Shown piece after piece: positions 1 through 8,300 of a stretch of DNA of 64,000 bases (position 1 is its first letter; each line of letters begins with the position of its first letter). The stretch is from Gemmata massiliana. GTDB lineage: Bacteria > Planctomycetota > Planctomycetia > Gemmatales > Gemmataceae. The stretch lies in the NCBI RefSeq assembly GCF_901538265.1, contig NZ_LR593886.1:1612001-1676000 (forward strand), read 5' to 3'. The position numbers and the translations under genes were made by a program. The notes under the pieces are model-generated. The model saw nothing but the letters and a program-made list of their open reading frames with translations, had not been told where the DNA came from and did no database searches.

Positions 1-105
1 GGGGTTCTAGTGGGCGTAGTGTTTCCATTCGATGTCCGTGCGGGACTGATTGCATTGGGTATCTGGATTGTCTTTACAATTGTCTTGTTTAGTAGATGTA
101 GATGA
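1..105 (+). CDS. C-terminal end of a membrane protein (partial)
   Basis: Frame 1 is open from the first base of the window to a TGA at 103-105 and encodes 34 residues. The last ~20 residues are strongly hydrophobic (ALGIWIVFTIVLF followed by SRCR), which looks like a terminal transmembrane helix with a short basic cytoplasmic tail. The start and the rest of the gene lie outside the window, so no family can be assigned. It could be chance openness, but the hydrophobic periodicity and the basic end argue for a real gene. Confidence 0.5.
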   Translation, partial: GVLVGVVFPFDVRAGLIALGIWIVFTIVLFSRCR

Positions 106-287
106 CTGTTTGGATTTTAAGGCGTGCGTGGTTCCGGTGCTTAGTGGAACAGGGGCACTGGTTTAGCGTTTTTCATGTCTGCTCGGGACTCCGAATCACC
201 TCACACCATTATCATTTGCACGCGGTTCAGCGCGACGGATATCTTGGGTGTGGTTACGCGCTTCTCACAACTTTGAGGATCGCACTC

Positions 288-1004
288 ATGCGGAAGCTCC
301 TCCCCCTCGCGGCCGTTCTGATTGCACTGACGAGCACGCGGGCCGACGAAAAGATCAGCGCGCCCGTTCCCAAGGCCCCGCCACCGCCCTCGATCGAGGG
401 CAAGTACACGCTCGTGGCGACGTACAACGGGGCCGTTGCTGTGAGAGAGAAGGGCGGGTTCGGTGGCGGCCCTGGCGGTGGTGGCCCCGGCGGTGTCGCC
501 GAAGTCGGCGGTTTCGCGCCCTCCCGGACGACTCTCGTGCGTGGGGAAACGGTCATTTCCCGAACCGAGATCGTGATTGAGCCGCGCACAGTGACCGGCA
601 TGCCCACCACGATGGAATACACGCTCGATCCGACGAAGTCGCCCATCGCGATCGACGTCGAAATCGTTCCCGTGCGCGGGAAGAAAACGCGGGGGCTGGG
701 CGTCGTTGAGATCACCAACAACCGGGTCGTGATCGCGCTGGCCAAGGAAGGGGCCGACCGGCCCAAGTCAGTGGAAGAAGCCGAAGGCGTGACGGTGTAC
801 TACTTCCAGAAGGCGCCGCCCCCGCCGCGAACCGAATTCCGGATCGTCGCGCTGACCGTCGGGAAGGAAGAGGAGGCCGAGAAAGAACTGAACCGCCTCG
901 CGAAAGAGGGGTACGAACTCGTGTCCACGACAAACCCGACCGCTCCCGACGCCAAGGCGTCCGTCACGACGGTTCACTTCATTCTCAAGCGCGTCGTGAA
1001 GTAA
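288..1004 (+). CDS. secreted TIGR03067-like domain protein
   Basis: A 238-residue exported protein. An upstream in-frame start at 102 exists, but the ATG at 288 is chosen because it begins a clean signal peptide (MRKLL, hydrophobic core, cleavage near TRA-D). The stretch from about residue 36 (IEGKYTLVATYNG) through the DPTKSPIAIDVEIV motif to VTVYYFQK resembles the planctomycete TIGR03067 domain, a small beta-rich domain of unknown function. A Gly-rich loop (GGFGGGPGGGGPGG) near residues 53-66 is inserted early in it. The last ~55 residues (EFRIVALTVGKEEEAEKELNRL and onward) look like a DUF4177-type alpha/beta module. Function unknown; a cell-envelope role is an inference from export only. 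Confidence 0.75.
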   Translation: MRKLLPLAAVLIALTSTRADEKISAPVPKAPPPPSIEGKYTLVATYNGAVAVREKGGFGGGPGGGGPGGVAEVGGFAPSRTTLVRGETVISRTEIVIEPRTVTGMPTTMEYTLDPTKSPIAIDVEIVPVRGKKTRGLGVVEITNNRVVIALAKEGADRPKSVEEAEGVTVYYFQKAPPPPRTEFRIVALTVGKEEEAEKELNRLAKEGYELVSTTNPTAPDAKASVTTVHFILKRVVK

Positions 1005-1050
1005 CGGGGGCAACCGTCCCACTGCGCTCGCGCCGCGAACGGAGCGGGCG

Positions 1051-1290
1051 CTACTCGTCTCGGTCGCCTTTCTTGTCTTCGTTGTCCGCGCCCTTCTTCT
1101 TCCGCGTGCTGTCGTTATCGAGTTTGTTCAGCGTGTCGGAGCGGTAGCGCCCGAGGTTTTCTTCGGCGTGCGCGGCCTCGTCCGGGTTGTCCGCGAGGTT
1201 CTTCTTCAGCTCCGCGCGGCGGTGCTTGTTCCCGCGCTTCTTGAGTGCCCGCTTGAGGTCGCGGAGCATCCGTTTATCGGGATCTGGCAC
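1051..1290 (-). CDS. small highly charged protein
   Basis: A 79-residue, Lys/Arg/Asp/Glu-rich soluble protein (VPDPDKRMLRDLKRALKKRG at the start, ending in a KKGDRDE tail). The GTG at 1290 is preferred over the ATG at 1269 because a GGAGG sequence lies about 8 bases upstream of the GTG and none lies before the ATG. It resembles small conserved planctomycete proteins of unknown function that I recall beginning with a similar PDPDKR motif. Nothing suggests a membrane or catalytic role. It faces the preceding gene convergently with about 45 bases between them. Confidence 0.65.
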   Translation of the reverse strand: MPDPDKRMLRDLKRALKKRGNKHRRAELKKNLADNPDEAAHAEENLGRYRSDTLNKLDNDSTRKKKGADNEDKKGDRDE

Positions 1291-1412
1291 GGCACCAACC
1301 TCCGGTTCGCAAGGGGACAACCCGCTCAACCCAAACACGCGCACTCAACACTTCACGTGACCCACATGTGGAGGAACTTGAAACTCGCGGCCCGAAGCGC
1401 GAAACTTGCCGC

Positions 1413-2420
1413 ATGGCACGAATCCTCATCGCGACCGATGCGTGGCACCCGCAAGTGAGCGGCGTCGTGCGGACGCTCGACACCACCGCCCGTCTGCTCC
1501 GCCAGCAGGGGCACGCGGTCGAGGTCATCGAGCCGACCGGGTTCCCGCAATTCCCGGTGCTGTTTTATCCGGAAATTCCGCTCTGCGTGATGCGCACCGG
1601 GCGCGTCTACGAACGGATCGGCAAATTCCGGCCCGATCACGTCCACATCTCTACAGAGGGGCCGCTGGGCTTCTGGGTTCGCAGGTTCTGTCGGCGAATG
1701 GGGTGGCGGTTCAGTTCGTCGTACCACACGCGGTTCCCGGAATACCTCAAGCGCCTCGCCCGCGTGCCCGAAGGCATCACCTACCAGTTCCTCAAGTGGT
1801 TCCACGGCGGTTCGTCGTGCATGATGGTCGCGACACCGAGTTTGGAGAAGGAACTCATCGGCCGCGGGTTCCGGGCGCCCATACGCAGGTGGTCGCGCGG
1901 GGTCGATCTCGGCACGTTTCGCCCGCGCCCGAAAGTGGAAACGAGCTACCCGCGCCCCATCCTACTTTACGTCGGTCGCGTTTCGCACGAGAAGGGCATC
2001 GACGACTTTCTGAAGCTCGAAACGGCCGGCACGAAACTCGTGGTCGGCGACGGCCCCGCTCGCGCCGAGCTGGAGCGCCAGCACCCCGAAGCGGTGTTCC
2101 TCGGTTACCGGAAGGGCGAATCGCTCGGTGAGGTGTACGCGGCGGCGGACGTGTTCGTCTTTCCGAGTCGCACGGACACGTTCGGCATTGTGCTCATTGA
2201 GGCACTAGCGAGCGGGGTGCCGGTCGCGGCGTACCCGGTCACCGGTCCCGTGGACATCGTGACGCGGGACGAGTTGGGGGCACTCGATGACGACTTGGGG
2301 TGTGCGGTTTCGCGCGCGCTGGTGAGCGGAAATCCCGCGGCGTGTGCGGAAGAGGGCGCGCGGTACACCTGGGAGAACTGCACCTCGCAGTTCGTGAACA
2401 ACTTGGTGCCGATCAAGTGA
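1413..2420 (+). CDS. GT4-family glycosyltransferase
   Basis: A 335-residue cytoplasmic or membrane-associated glycosyltransferase of GT-B fold. The N-terminal acceptor domain starts MARILIATDAWHPQVSGVVR, the usual 'GGVxR'-type loop of GT4 enzymes. The C-terminal nucleotide-sugar domain contains ILLYVGRVSHEKGID and the donor-site segment PSRTDTFGIVLIEALASG, where the first Glu of the classical EX7E motif is replaced, as is common in the alpha-mannosyltransferase or SqdX-like subgroup. It probably transfers a sugar from a nucleotide-sugar donor to a lipid or glycan; donor and acceptor cannot be read from sequence. The start at 1413 matches the family N-terminus; an upstream in-frame start at 1368 would only add unconserved residues. 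Confidence 0.88.
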   Translation: MARILIATDAWHPQVSGVVRTLDTTARLLRQQGHAVEVIEPTGFPQFPVLFYPEIPLCVMRTGRVYERIGKFRPDHVHISTEGPLGFWVRRFCRRMGWRFSSSYHTRFPEYLKRLARVPEGITYQFLKWFHGGSSCMMVATPSLEKELIGRGFRAPIRRWSRGVDLGTFRPRPKVETSYPRPILLYVGRVSHEKGIDDFLKLETAGTKLVVGDGPARAELERQHPEAVFLGYRKGESLGEVYAAADVFVFPSRTDTFGIVLIEALASGVPVAAYPVTGPVDIVTRDELGALDDDLGCAVSRALVSGNPAACAEEGARYTWENCTSQFVNNLVPIK

Positions 2421-2498
2421 AGTCAGCGGGCGTTTCGGCCGCTTTTGTAGTCCGCACGGACACAACAGCTCCGTCACCAAGTTCGCACGGGAGCACCT

Positions 2499-2924
2499 GT
2501 GATCGATCATCGCCTGGGATTCGGCCTCTTGTTCTTCGCCGGTGGTTTGCTCGGCGTCGCGGGTGGGATCGAGCAGCGGCGCAAAAAGCAACAACTGCTT
2601 CGCCGCGCGGTTCGCGTCAAAGCGCGGGTCGTATCCGTTCGCACCGAGTCCTCGAACGACGATGGAGGTATCGACTTCCACTACCCGACGATCGAATTCC
2701 GTGTTGGTGGAAAGGCTGTACGTACCGAGGTGATTGTTGGTCGGAGCCGCGGTGAAGAAGTGATGGCGGGGTACGAGGTGACGGCGTACTACGACCCGCT
2801 CGCCCCGTCGCGTGCCGTACTCGCGCCCGGTGATTGGCCGGGCGGTGGTTGTGTGACGCTCCTCGGGTTCGCGAGCGCGCTTCTCGGGGGCATGCTCCTG
2901 TGGGACTCACTGTTCCAGAAGTGA
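2499..2924 (+). CDS. DUF3592 membrane protein
   Basis: A 141-residue protein with a GTG start. It has a hydrophobic N-terminal helix (residues ~8-23, GFGLLFFAGGLLGVAGG), a basic segment, a soluble beta-rich domain with YPTIEFRVGGKAV and VTAYYDPLAPSRAVL, and a C-terminal helix (~120-135). This is the DUF3592 layout: two membrane helices flanking a domain whose function is unknown. It stands between the glycosyltransferase gene and a convergent gene; the stem-loop at 2963-2992 may end its transcript. Confidence 0.8.
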   Translation: MIDHRLGFGLLFFAGGLLGVAGGIEQRRKKQQLLRRAVRVKARVVSVRTESSNDDGGIDFHYPTIEFRVGGKAVRTEVIVGRSRGEEVMAGYEVTAYYDPLAPSRAVLAPGDWPGGGCVTLLGFASALLGGMLLWDSLFQK

Positions 2925-2962
2925 CCGTCCGGAGTTTCGGTTGGAAAGGCTTAAATCCGACT

Positions 2963-2992
2963 CTTACAGGGATTCATTTGAGCCCCTGTAAG
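2963..2992. terminator. stem-loop between convergent genes
   Basis: A perfect 9-bp inverted repeat (CTTACAGGG at 2963-2971 and CCCTGTAAG at 2984-2992) with a 12-base loop. It sits 38 bases after the DUF3592 gene and 35 bases after the stop of the opposite-strand von Willebrand gene. It is placed as a bidirectional terminator would be, although neither side has a clear T-run. Confidence 0.5.
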
Positions 2993-3026
2993 GGTCAGGC
3001 ATTCAAGACGAGCCACTTCGCCACAT

Positions 3027-4622
3027 TTACTCTCGCACGGCGTGCGAACTCAGGTCTCGGGCCTTCTGAACCAGTTCGATGAACTCCTTGCGGTGCCCGT
3101 TCGGGTCGAAGTTTGCCGCGCCACGGGCTCGTTCGAGCACGCGATCGAAGTTCGAGTCGCCCTTAAACTTGGAGTCGCGGAGAATTAGCCCGAACTCGAT
3201 CACCGCGCTCGCGAACCGGAAGTCTTCGCTACCCGAAGTCGCACCCGCGCCCTTCAGCACTGCGGCGAGTTCCTTGCTCTGTTCGTTGTCGGGGTGCTTG
3301 TAACGCATTTTCACGGTCAGCCACTCGCTCGCGTTGCCCTTCGTTTGTGCGGGCTTCTGGTACTTCAGCGGTTCCACTTCGGGCAGATCGATCTTCACGC
3401 CGACCGGGACGATCTCGTACAGCGCCGTCACCGTGTGTCCGCTGCCGATGTCGCCGGCGTCTTTCGCGTCGTTCTTGAAGTCTTCCTGTTTCAGAATGCG
3501 GTTCTCGTAACCGATCAGCCGGTAGGCGTTTACCTTAGCCGGGTTGAAGTCCACCTGGAACTTCACGTCCTTCGCGACGCACACCAGCCCGCCGCCCTGC
3601 TCAACGAACACCTTGCGCCCCTCTGCGATGGTGTCGATGTAGGCGTGCTGGCCGTTGCCGTAGTTCGCAAGTTCCTTGAGCCGGTCGTCCTTGTAGTTGC
3701 CCATCCCGAAACCGAGAACCGACAGGAAGACCCCGCTCGCCCGTTCCCTTTCGATGAGCTGGCGCAAATCGCTCTGGTTCGACACACCAACGTTGAAATC
3801 GCCATCAGTACAGAGGATGACGCGGTTCGCCCCGCCCTCGACGAAGCCGCGACGGGCCATCTCGTAAGCGAGCTTGATTCCGCCTTCGCCGTAGGTGCCG
3901 CCGCCCGCGTTCAGGCCGCTTACCACGTCGCGGATCGCTTGTTTGCGGCTGCCCGGCGTGGGCGGGAGCCTCAAGCCCGCTTCGCCCGCGTAGGTCACGA
4001 TGGTGACGCGGTCCTTGTCGGTCAGCCGGTTGACGAGGAGTGTGAGCGATTCCTTCACGAGTGGGAGCCGATTGGAGTCGGCCATCGATCCCGATGTGTC
4101 AATAAGGAACACGAGGTTCCGCGCGGGTATGTCTTCCAGTGAGAGGTCTTTCGCGTGAACGCCGATCCGCGCGAGCTTGTGTTCGGTGTTCCACGGGCAC
4201 GGTGCGATGTCCAGTGTGAGTGACACCGGATCGTTGCCCACGGGCGCCGGGTACTGGTACGGGAAGTAGTTCACGAACTCTGCGAGCAGCACCGCGTCTT
4301 TTGGCGGGAGCTTGCCCTCGTTGATGAACCGGCGCACGTTCGAGTACGAGGCCGTATTCACGTCGGCGGAAAACGTCGAGCGTGGCTCGACGAGCGGTGA
4401 CCGGTACTCGTTTTCGACGATCGCACTGTAGCTTTCGGCGTTCTGCTTGTTGAACGAGTCCGGCGCGGACTGAGCGACCATTCCGTCCGCGCGCATCTCC
4501 GACCCGCGCGGCGCTTGGCCGCCTCCACAACCGGTGAAACCGAGGCCCGCGCTCGCGATGAGCGCGAACGCGAACGCGTGTACGTACCGCTTCCGCAACC
4601 CGTTCGGGTTCGTCTGGGACAT
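3027..4622 (-). CDS. YfbK-like von Willebrand factor A lipoprotein
   Basis: A 531-residue lipoprotein. The signal peptide ends in a lipobox with Cys32 (GLGFTGC). A conserved N-terminal segment (SADVNTASYSNVRRFINEGKLPP, ~85-107) matches the domain that precedes the vWA domain in YfbK-type proteins. The vWA domain starts near residue 169 with a complete MIDAS motif DTSGS (175-179) and a later TDGDFNVG segment. The C-terminal part (VNAYRLIGYENRIL onward) matches the YfbK C-terminal domain. These proteins are envelope-located and of unclear function, probably binding a ligand or partner through a metal. No BatA/B or MoxR partner genes lie beside it. Confidence 0.88.
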   Translation of the reverse strand: MSQTNPNGLRKRYVHAFAFALIASAGLGFTGCGGGQAPRGSEMRADGMVAQSAPDSFNKQNAESYSAIVENEYRSPLVEPRSTFSADVNTASYSNVRRFINEGKLPPKDAVLLAEFVNYFPYQYPAPVGNDPVSLTLDIAPCPWNTEHKLARIGVHAKDLSLEDIPARNLVFLIDTSGSMADSNRLPLVKESLTLLVNRLTDKDRVTIVTYAGEAGLRLPPTPGSRKQAIRDVVSGLNAGGGTYGEGGIKLAYEMARRGFVEGGANRVILCTDGDFNVGVSNQSDLRQLIERERASGVFLSVLGFGMGNYKDDRLKELANYGNGQHAYIDTIAEGRKVFVEQGGGLVCVAKDVKFQVDFNPAKVNAYRLIGYENRILKQEDFKNDAKDAGDIGSGHTVTALYEIVPVGVKIDLPEVEPLKYQKPAQTKGNASEWLTVKMRYKHPDNEQSKELAAVLKGAGATSGSEDFRFASAVIEFGLILRDSKFKGDSNFDRVLERARGAANFDPNGHRKEFIELVQKARDLSSHAVRE

Positions 4623-4735
4623 GACGTGCTCCGTACCCGGTGATTGGGATGACCGCTGACTTGCTTGCTGGAAACCTGACGCCGCGCGGGGCGGTTTATT
4701 CCCAAACTTCGGTACGAAGCCCGATCAGTCACTGT

Positions 4736-4999
4736 TCACGACGGCAGCGTGCTTTCATCGGCGAGGGGCTGATTCTCACTCTCGAACTGTTTGATGGAAG
4801 CCAGCGCTTTCTCTGTATCTTCGCTCTTAACCATCAGTTCCACCGAGTTCGGCACCGCGCTTCCGAAACTCGCACTCAATTCCAGTCCAACAACGGTGCT
4901 CTCGATCCCGTCTTCCTTGAGCGCTTGCTGGTACAGCTCGGCCGTGACCAGTGACCCGGAATAGACCTTCACCACGTCGTTTTGTGTCTCGGTTGCCAT
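4736..4999 (-). CDS. DUF2007-type putative signal-transducing protein
   Basis: An 87-residue soluble protein. The N-terminal half reads DVVKVYSGSLVTAELYQQALKEDGI, the typical start of the DUF2007 family ('V-x-vysg-x2-eA-x2-a-x-L-x2-~GI'), followed by a valine-rich strand and VELMVKSEDTEKALASI. The family folds like a small ferredoxin-like domain, sometimes labelled 'putative signal transducing protein' with no demonstrated function. It is 113 bases upstream of the vWA lipoprotein gene on the same strand. Confidence 0.75.
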   Translation of the reverse strand: MATETQNDVVKVYSGSLVTAELYQQALKEDGIESTVVGLELSASFGSAVPNSVELMVKSEDTEKALASIKQFESENQPLADESTLPS

Positions 5000-5558
5000 C
5001 GCACTGCCCTCGGGCGAAAGGTTGTTTGATCTGCCACTGTGCTCGCAATCCGCGTACCGATGTGACCCGATTCCGACGAAGGCGGTTCAAAATGCGTTAC
5101 TGACTGTGCGCGAGGCGACTGCGGGATCTTTGATCCGATTCGGATGTGAAGCCGTGACTCGCGCGTGGAGCGCCAGTGTCCTTTCTGGCTAACGGGCGCA
5201 TTGTACCCCATCGATTTCCGCGCCCATAGATCCCGCACGCGAACCCGAAGGAAATTTAACTGGATTTTAGTTCACTATGTGCGTAGAATTGCGTTGAGGG
5301 GCGGATGTGAACGCGATACCGGCTCTGTTCTGAATACGAAGAAGTGGGGCCGGCTAACAATTGCTGCCATTTGTTAGCCGAATTTGGTACTCTCCGGAGG
5401 GCGCAGAAGCGGAAATGTGCTGAAAATCACAGCGATTCGTGCGAAATCGGCAGAAGCGACGCTCGCCCGGGCCGAAACGTTAGCAAATGTGACTGCCCGC
5501 ACGGATCACACCCGCGAAGCCGCCTTCACTGCCTCAAAGGGACAATGGAGTCTCCAAA
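5000..5558. other. 559-base intergenic region
   Basis: No convincing gene; the short frames here lack ribosome binding sites and family resemblance. It separates two divergently transcribed genes (DUF2007 and ThuA) and is AT-richer than the neighbouring genes around 5240-5480, as expected for promoters. It contains the perfect palindrome at 5351-5380 and, at about 5475-5490, the string CGTTAGCAAATGT that recurs near 43339 in another intergenic region. Confidence 0.5.
5351..5380. promoter_or_regulatory. perfect 10-bp inverted repeat (possible operator)
   Basis: CGGCTAACAA at 5351-5360 is mirrored exactly by TTGTTAGCCG at 5371-5380 with a 10-base spacer. It lies in the divergent region upstream of the ThuA gene. 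Arm length and spacing suit a dimeric regulator or a stem-loop; there is no gene end close by for it to terminate. The role is inferred. Confidence 0.4.
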
Positions 5559-6509
5559 ATGCGATCCCTCGCTGCGTTGTTGTTCACCGCGTGCGTTGCG
5601 TTGCACGCGCACGGTGCCGACCCGAAGATCAAAACCCTCATCATTGACGGCCAGAACAATCACAACTGGCAACAAACGACGCCGATTCTGAAGAAGATCC
5701 TCGAAGACTCGGGGCGCTTCACGGTAGATGTGGCGACCAGTCCCCCGGCCCTGAAGCTGCCGGCACTCGCGAAGGACGCCACGCCCGAACAGAAGAAGGC
5801 CCACGAGACACAAGTGGCCGATCTGCGGAAGAAGCACAAGGCCGCGTTCGACGAGTTCCGCCCCAAACTGAGTAACTATCAGGTCGTTGTGAGTAACTAC
5901 AACGGCGAGTCGTGGGGCAGGGGATTGAACGATGATTTCGAGATACTTTTGAAGGCTGGAGACATCGGCTTCGTTGTGGTCCACGCCGCGAACAACTCCT
6001 TCACAGGGTGGAAGGAGTACAACCAGATGATCGGCATGGGCTGGCGCGATGCGAAGTTCGGCAAACGGTTGAAATACAGCGACGAGGGGAACGAAGTCAT
6101 TGTTGACGCCGGGCAAGACAAAAACTCGAACCACGCCTACGTCGGGCCGTTCACGGTCAAGGTCCGCGATCCCGAGCACCCGGTGACGAAGGGGATGCCG
6201 AAGGAGTGGGCACACGTTCGCGACGAGTTGTACGACAACATGCGCGGCCCGGTTGAGAACGTCAAAGTGCTGGCGACCGCGTACTCCAGCGGTACGAAGA
6301 CGCACGAACCGATGATCTGGACCGTGAGCTACGGGAAGGGCCGCGTGTTCCACACCCCGCTGGGCCACGACGCGAACGCGATGCGCTGTTGGGGGTTCGC
6401 GGGCACGATCACCCGGGGAACCGAGTGGGCCGCGACCGGTCAGGTGACGCTCGCGCTGCCGAAGGCGTTCCCGACCGCTGAAAAGGCGAGCCCGATCCCG
6501 GAAAAGTGA
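5559..6509 (+). CDS. ThuA-domain secreted protein
   Basis: A 316-residue exported protein with a signal peptide (MRSLAALLFTACVALHAHG-A). Mature sequence starts KIKTLIIDGQNNHNWQQTTP, a ThuA signature, and ends with MIWTVSYGKGRVFHTPLGHD, the typical second ThuA motif. ThuA proteins have a class I glutamine-amidotransferase-like fold and are linked to trehalose or other sugar utilisation; in planctomycetes many are exported and paralogous. A ribosome binding site GGAG is about 8 bases before the ATG. An insert of charged residues (LAKDATPEQKKAHETQVADL, ~67-86) lies within the fold. Confidence 0.85.
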   Translation: MRSLAALLFTACVALHAHGADPKIKTLIIDGQNNHNWQQTTPILKKILEDSGRFTVDVATSPPALKLPALAKDATPEQKKAHETQVADLRKKHKAAFDEFRPKLSNYQVVVSNYNGESWGRGLNDDFEILLKAGDIGFVVVHAANNSFTGWKEYNQMIGMGWRDAKFGKRLKYSDEGNEVIVDAGQDKNSNHAYVGPFTVKVRDPEHPVTKGMPKEWAHVRDELYDNMRGPVENVKVLATAYSSGTKTHEPMIWTVSYGKGRVFHTPLGHDANAMRCWGFAGTITRGTEWAATGQVTLALPKAFPTAEKASPIPEK

Positions 6510-6646
6510 GTTTTTGGCGTGCCTCGTGCATTGCTGCTCATGTGGGCGGCACTCGACGGCGGGCTCGCGAAGCAAGTCCCCTGTTCACGCGGTTTCTTTC
6601 GCATTACGCTATCAACGTTGAGAACCGCGCCGCCCGAGGAGTGGGC

Positions 6647-7105
6647 ATGACCGAGCCGACCAGCGTACAACCGTCCCCGCCGCCGGCTCCCGTGACCGCG
6701 GAACCGGTGGCACCGATGATTCCCCCTGCGATTTTGCCGCTCATGCGGTTGCTCCCGCCCCCGCCGGTCGGAACCATCCTCGCACCGCCGGAGCCACCAG
6801 AACTGGCCCGCCGCGGGTGGTTCGTTGCGCAAATGTGGGCCGAAGTGCGGCTCGCGATGCGGATGTATTTCGACCCGCGGTACCGGATCAGCCGCACGGC
6901 GCAGGTCGCGTTCCCGCTCGTCGCCGCGCTGCTCGCGCTGAACTACTTCCTGTTCTCGGTGTGGTTCTCGATCGCGTTCGTCAGCCCGATTGCGGAACGG
7001 CTCCTCGACGCACTGGTTGTGTTGTTGGGGTACCGCATACTGATCCGCGAACTCGACCGTTACCGCGCCGTGCTCGACTACCTCAGCCGCTTCAACACCC
7101 GCTGA
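6647..7105 (+). CDS. proline-rich protein with two membrane helices
   Basis: A 152-residue protein of unknown family. The first ~55 residues are Pro/Ala-rich and low complexity (PSPPPAPVTAEPVAP), then a soluble linker (RRGWFVAQMWAEVRLAMRMYFDPRYRIS), and a hydrophobic region (~88-130) that fits two membrane helices, ending in a basic tail LDRYRAVLDYLSRFNTR. The start ATG at 6647 follows GAGGAG; an upstream in-frame ATG at 6506 would overlap the ThuA stop and adds unconserved residues. Planctomycete proteins with this Pro-rich head and helical tail are recalled as conserved but uncharacterised. Confidence 0.65.
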   Translation: MTEPTSVQPSPPPAPVTAEPVAPMIPPAILPLMRLLPPPPVGTILAPPEPPELARRGWFVAQMWAEVRLAMRMYFDPRYRISRTAQVAFPLVAALLALNYFLFSVWFSIAFVSPIAERLLDALVVLLGYRILIRELDRYRAVLDYLSRFNTR

Positions 7106-7120
7106 AACGCGGGCGGACGC

Positions 7121-7227
7121 AAAGGCAAAAGGAATAAGAAAAAAGGTAAAACAGAACGGCGATCGGGTGACTGAATCTGGTGTCTTTTGATTCTCCTTTT
7201 TGCCTTTTATCTTTTTCCTTTTACCTT
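7121..7227. repeat. purine-rich imperfect inverted repeat, AT-rich
   Basis: A purine-rich arm at 7121-7151 (AAAGGCAAAAGGAATAAGAA, then AAAAGGTAAAA) is matched by a pyrimidine-rich arm at about 7194-7226 whose complement has almost the same AAAGG-N-AAAAGG pattern. Composition is sharply unlike the GC-rich surroundings. It fills the gap between the Pro-rich protein gene and pdxJ. It may be a terminator for the first gene, a low-complexity dispersed element, or both. Confidence 0.5.
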
Positions 7228-7266
7228 CCAACTTTGCCTTCCAACATCCTTTTGCCTTGAGAGAAA

Positions 7267-8010
7267 ATGATTCGCCTCGGTGTGAATATTGACCACGTCG
7301 CGACGGTACGGCAAGCGCGGCGGGCGAACGAGCCGGACCCGGTTGCGGCGGCCGTGCTCGCGACGCTCGGTGGCGCGGACGGGATCACGATCCACTTGCG
7401 CGAGGACCGCCGGCACATCCAGGACCGGGACGTGTACCTCCTGCGCGAAACCGTCACCACGCGGCTGAACCTGGAGATGGCCGCCTACGACGAGATCATC
7501 GCGATCGCGCTCAAGGTGAAACCGGACGAAGCCACGCTCGTACCCGAGAAGCGCCAGGAGCTGACCACCGAGGGCGGGCTGGACGTGATCGCCAACGCCG
7601 CGAGCGTTCAGGGCGCGATCGAGAAACTGAAGTCCGCGAACATTCACGTGTCGCTGTTCATCGACCCCGACTCAGCGCAGGTCGACGCGAGCGCGCGCCT
7701 CGGCGCGGACGCCATCGAGTTCCAGACTGCCAGCTATTCCGAAGCGAAAGGGGCTGCGGCCGTTCAGCACGAACTGGAGAAGCTCCGGACCGCGACCGCA
7801 CAGGCGGTGGGGCTGGGGCTTCACGTTCACGTGGGGCACGGGCTGAACTACTGGAACGTGCAGCCGATCGTGCGCATCCCGGGCGTGGAAGAGTTGAACA
7901 TCGGGCACAGCATCGTGTCGCGTGCGGTGCTCGTGGGCATGGAACGTGCGGTCCGCGAGATGAAACACGTCATGCAGGAGCACCACCCGAACCCGCGGAA
8001 GAGTGGGTAA
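7267..8010 (+). CDS. pdxJ: pyridoxine 5'-phosphate synthase
   Basis: A 247-residue cytoplasmic enzyme that condenses 1-deoxy-D-xylulose 5-phosphate with 3-amino-1-hydroxyacetone 1-phosphate to form pyridoxine 5'-phosphate, the ring-closing step of the DXP-dependent vitamin B6 pathway. The diagnostic N-terminus [17 protein letters not shown], the [17 protein letters not shown] segment, [17 protein letters not shown] and the C-terminal GHGLNYWNV and [11 protein letters not shown] motifs are all present, and the length is normal for the family. It begins after a GAGAG sequence directly downstream of an AT-rich tract. No pdxA is in the window. Several PLP enzymes occur further along (23408, 34506). 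Confidence 0.96.
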   Translation: MIRLGVNIDHVATVRQARRANEPDPVAAAVLATLGGADGITIHLREDRRHIQDRDVYLLRETVTTRLNLEMAAYDEIIAIALKVKPDEATLVPEKRQELTTEGGLDVIANAASVQGAIEKLKSANIHVSLFIDPDSAQVDASARLGADAIEFQTASYSEAKGAAAVQHELEKLRTATAQAVGLGLHVHVGHGLNYWNVQPIVRIPGVEELNIGHSIVSRAVLVGMERAVREMKHVMQEHHPNPRKSG

Positions 8011-8027
8011 ACACATACGGGGTGTGT

Positions 8028-8294
8028 ATGGCAACAAACACCGAAATCGAAATGCGGTGGATCGATGCGTGGAACGACTTGTACGATCTCGTCCTTCCAC
8101 GTCACGGGGTGAAGTGTCAGCTCGCTGACTTCACTGTGGTCGACGTTGAGGCGTGTAAGATCTGGCTCCGGGATTCGGTCTACGAAGGCTATCACGTCCG
8201 GGTCGAGACCGGGTGGGTGCTCGGCAGACCCGGAGTGATCGCGTCGCGTTCGCGCGACCAGGACGCCGATGCCGGTGCCGGCGAAAAGCGCTGA
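8028..8294 (+). CDS. small unknown protein
   Basis: An 88-residue soluble protein starting MATNTEIEMRWIDAWNDLYD, rich in Trp and acidic residues, with a charged low-complexity end (SRDQDADAGAGEKR). The ATG at 8028 is preferred to the GTG at 8022 because ACGGGG precedes it at suitable distance. It follows pdxJ by 17 bases and may be cotranscribed, but no link to vitamin B6 is visible. It ends 6 bases from the convergent gene. I do not recognise the family. Confidence 0.6.
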   Translation: MATNTEIEMRWIDAWNDLYDLVLPRHGVKCQLADFTVVDVEACKIWLRDSVYEGYHVRVETGWVLGRPGVIASRSRDQDADAGAGEKR

Positions 8295-8300
8295 CCCGCA

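Noticed and set aside
5526-6575. 349-residue frame antisense to the ThuA gene
   Set aside because: No motif; ThuA signal peptide and motifs are on the plus strand.
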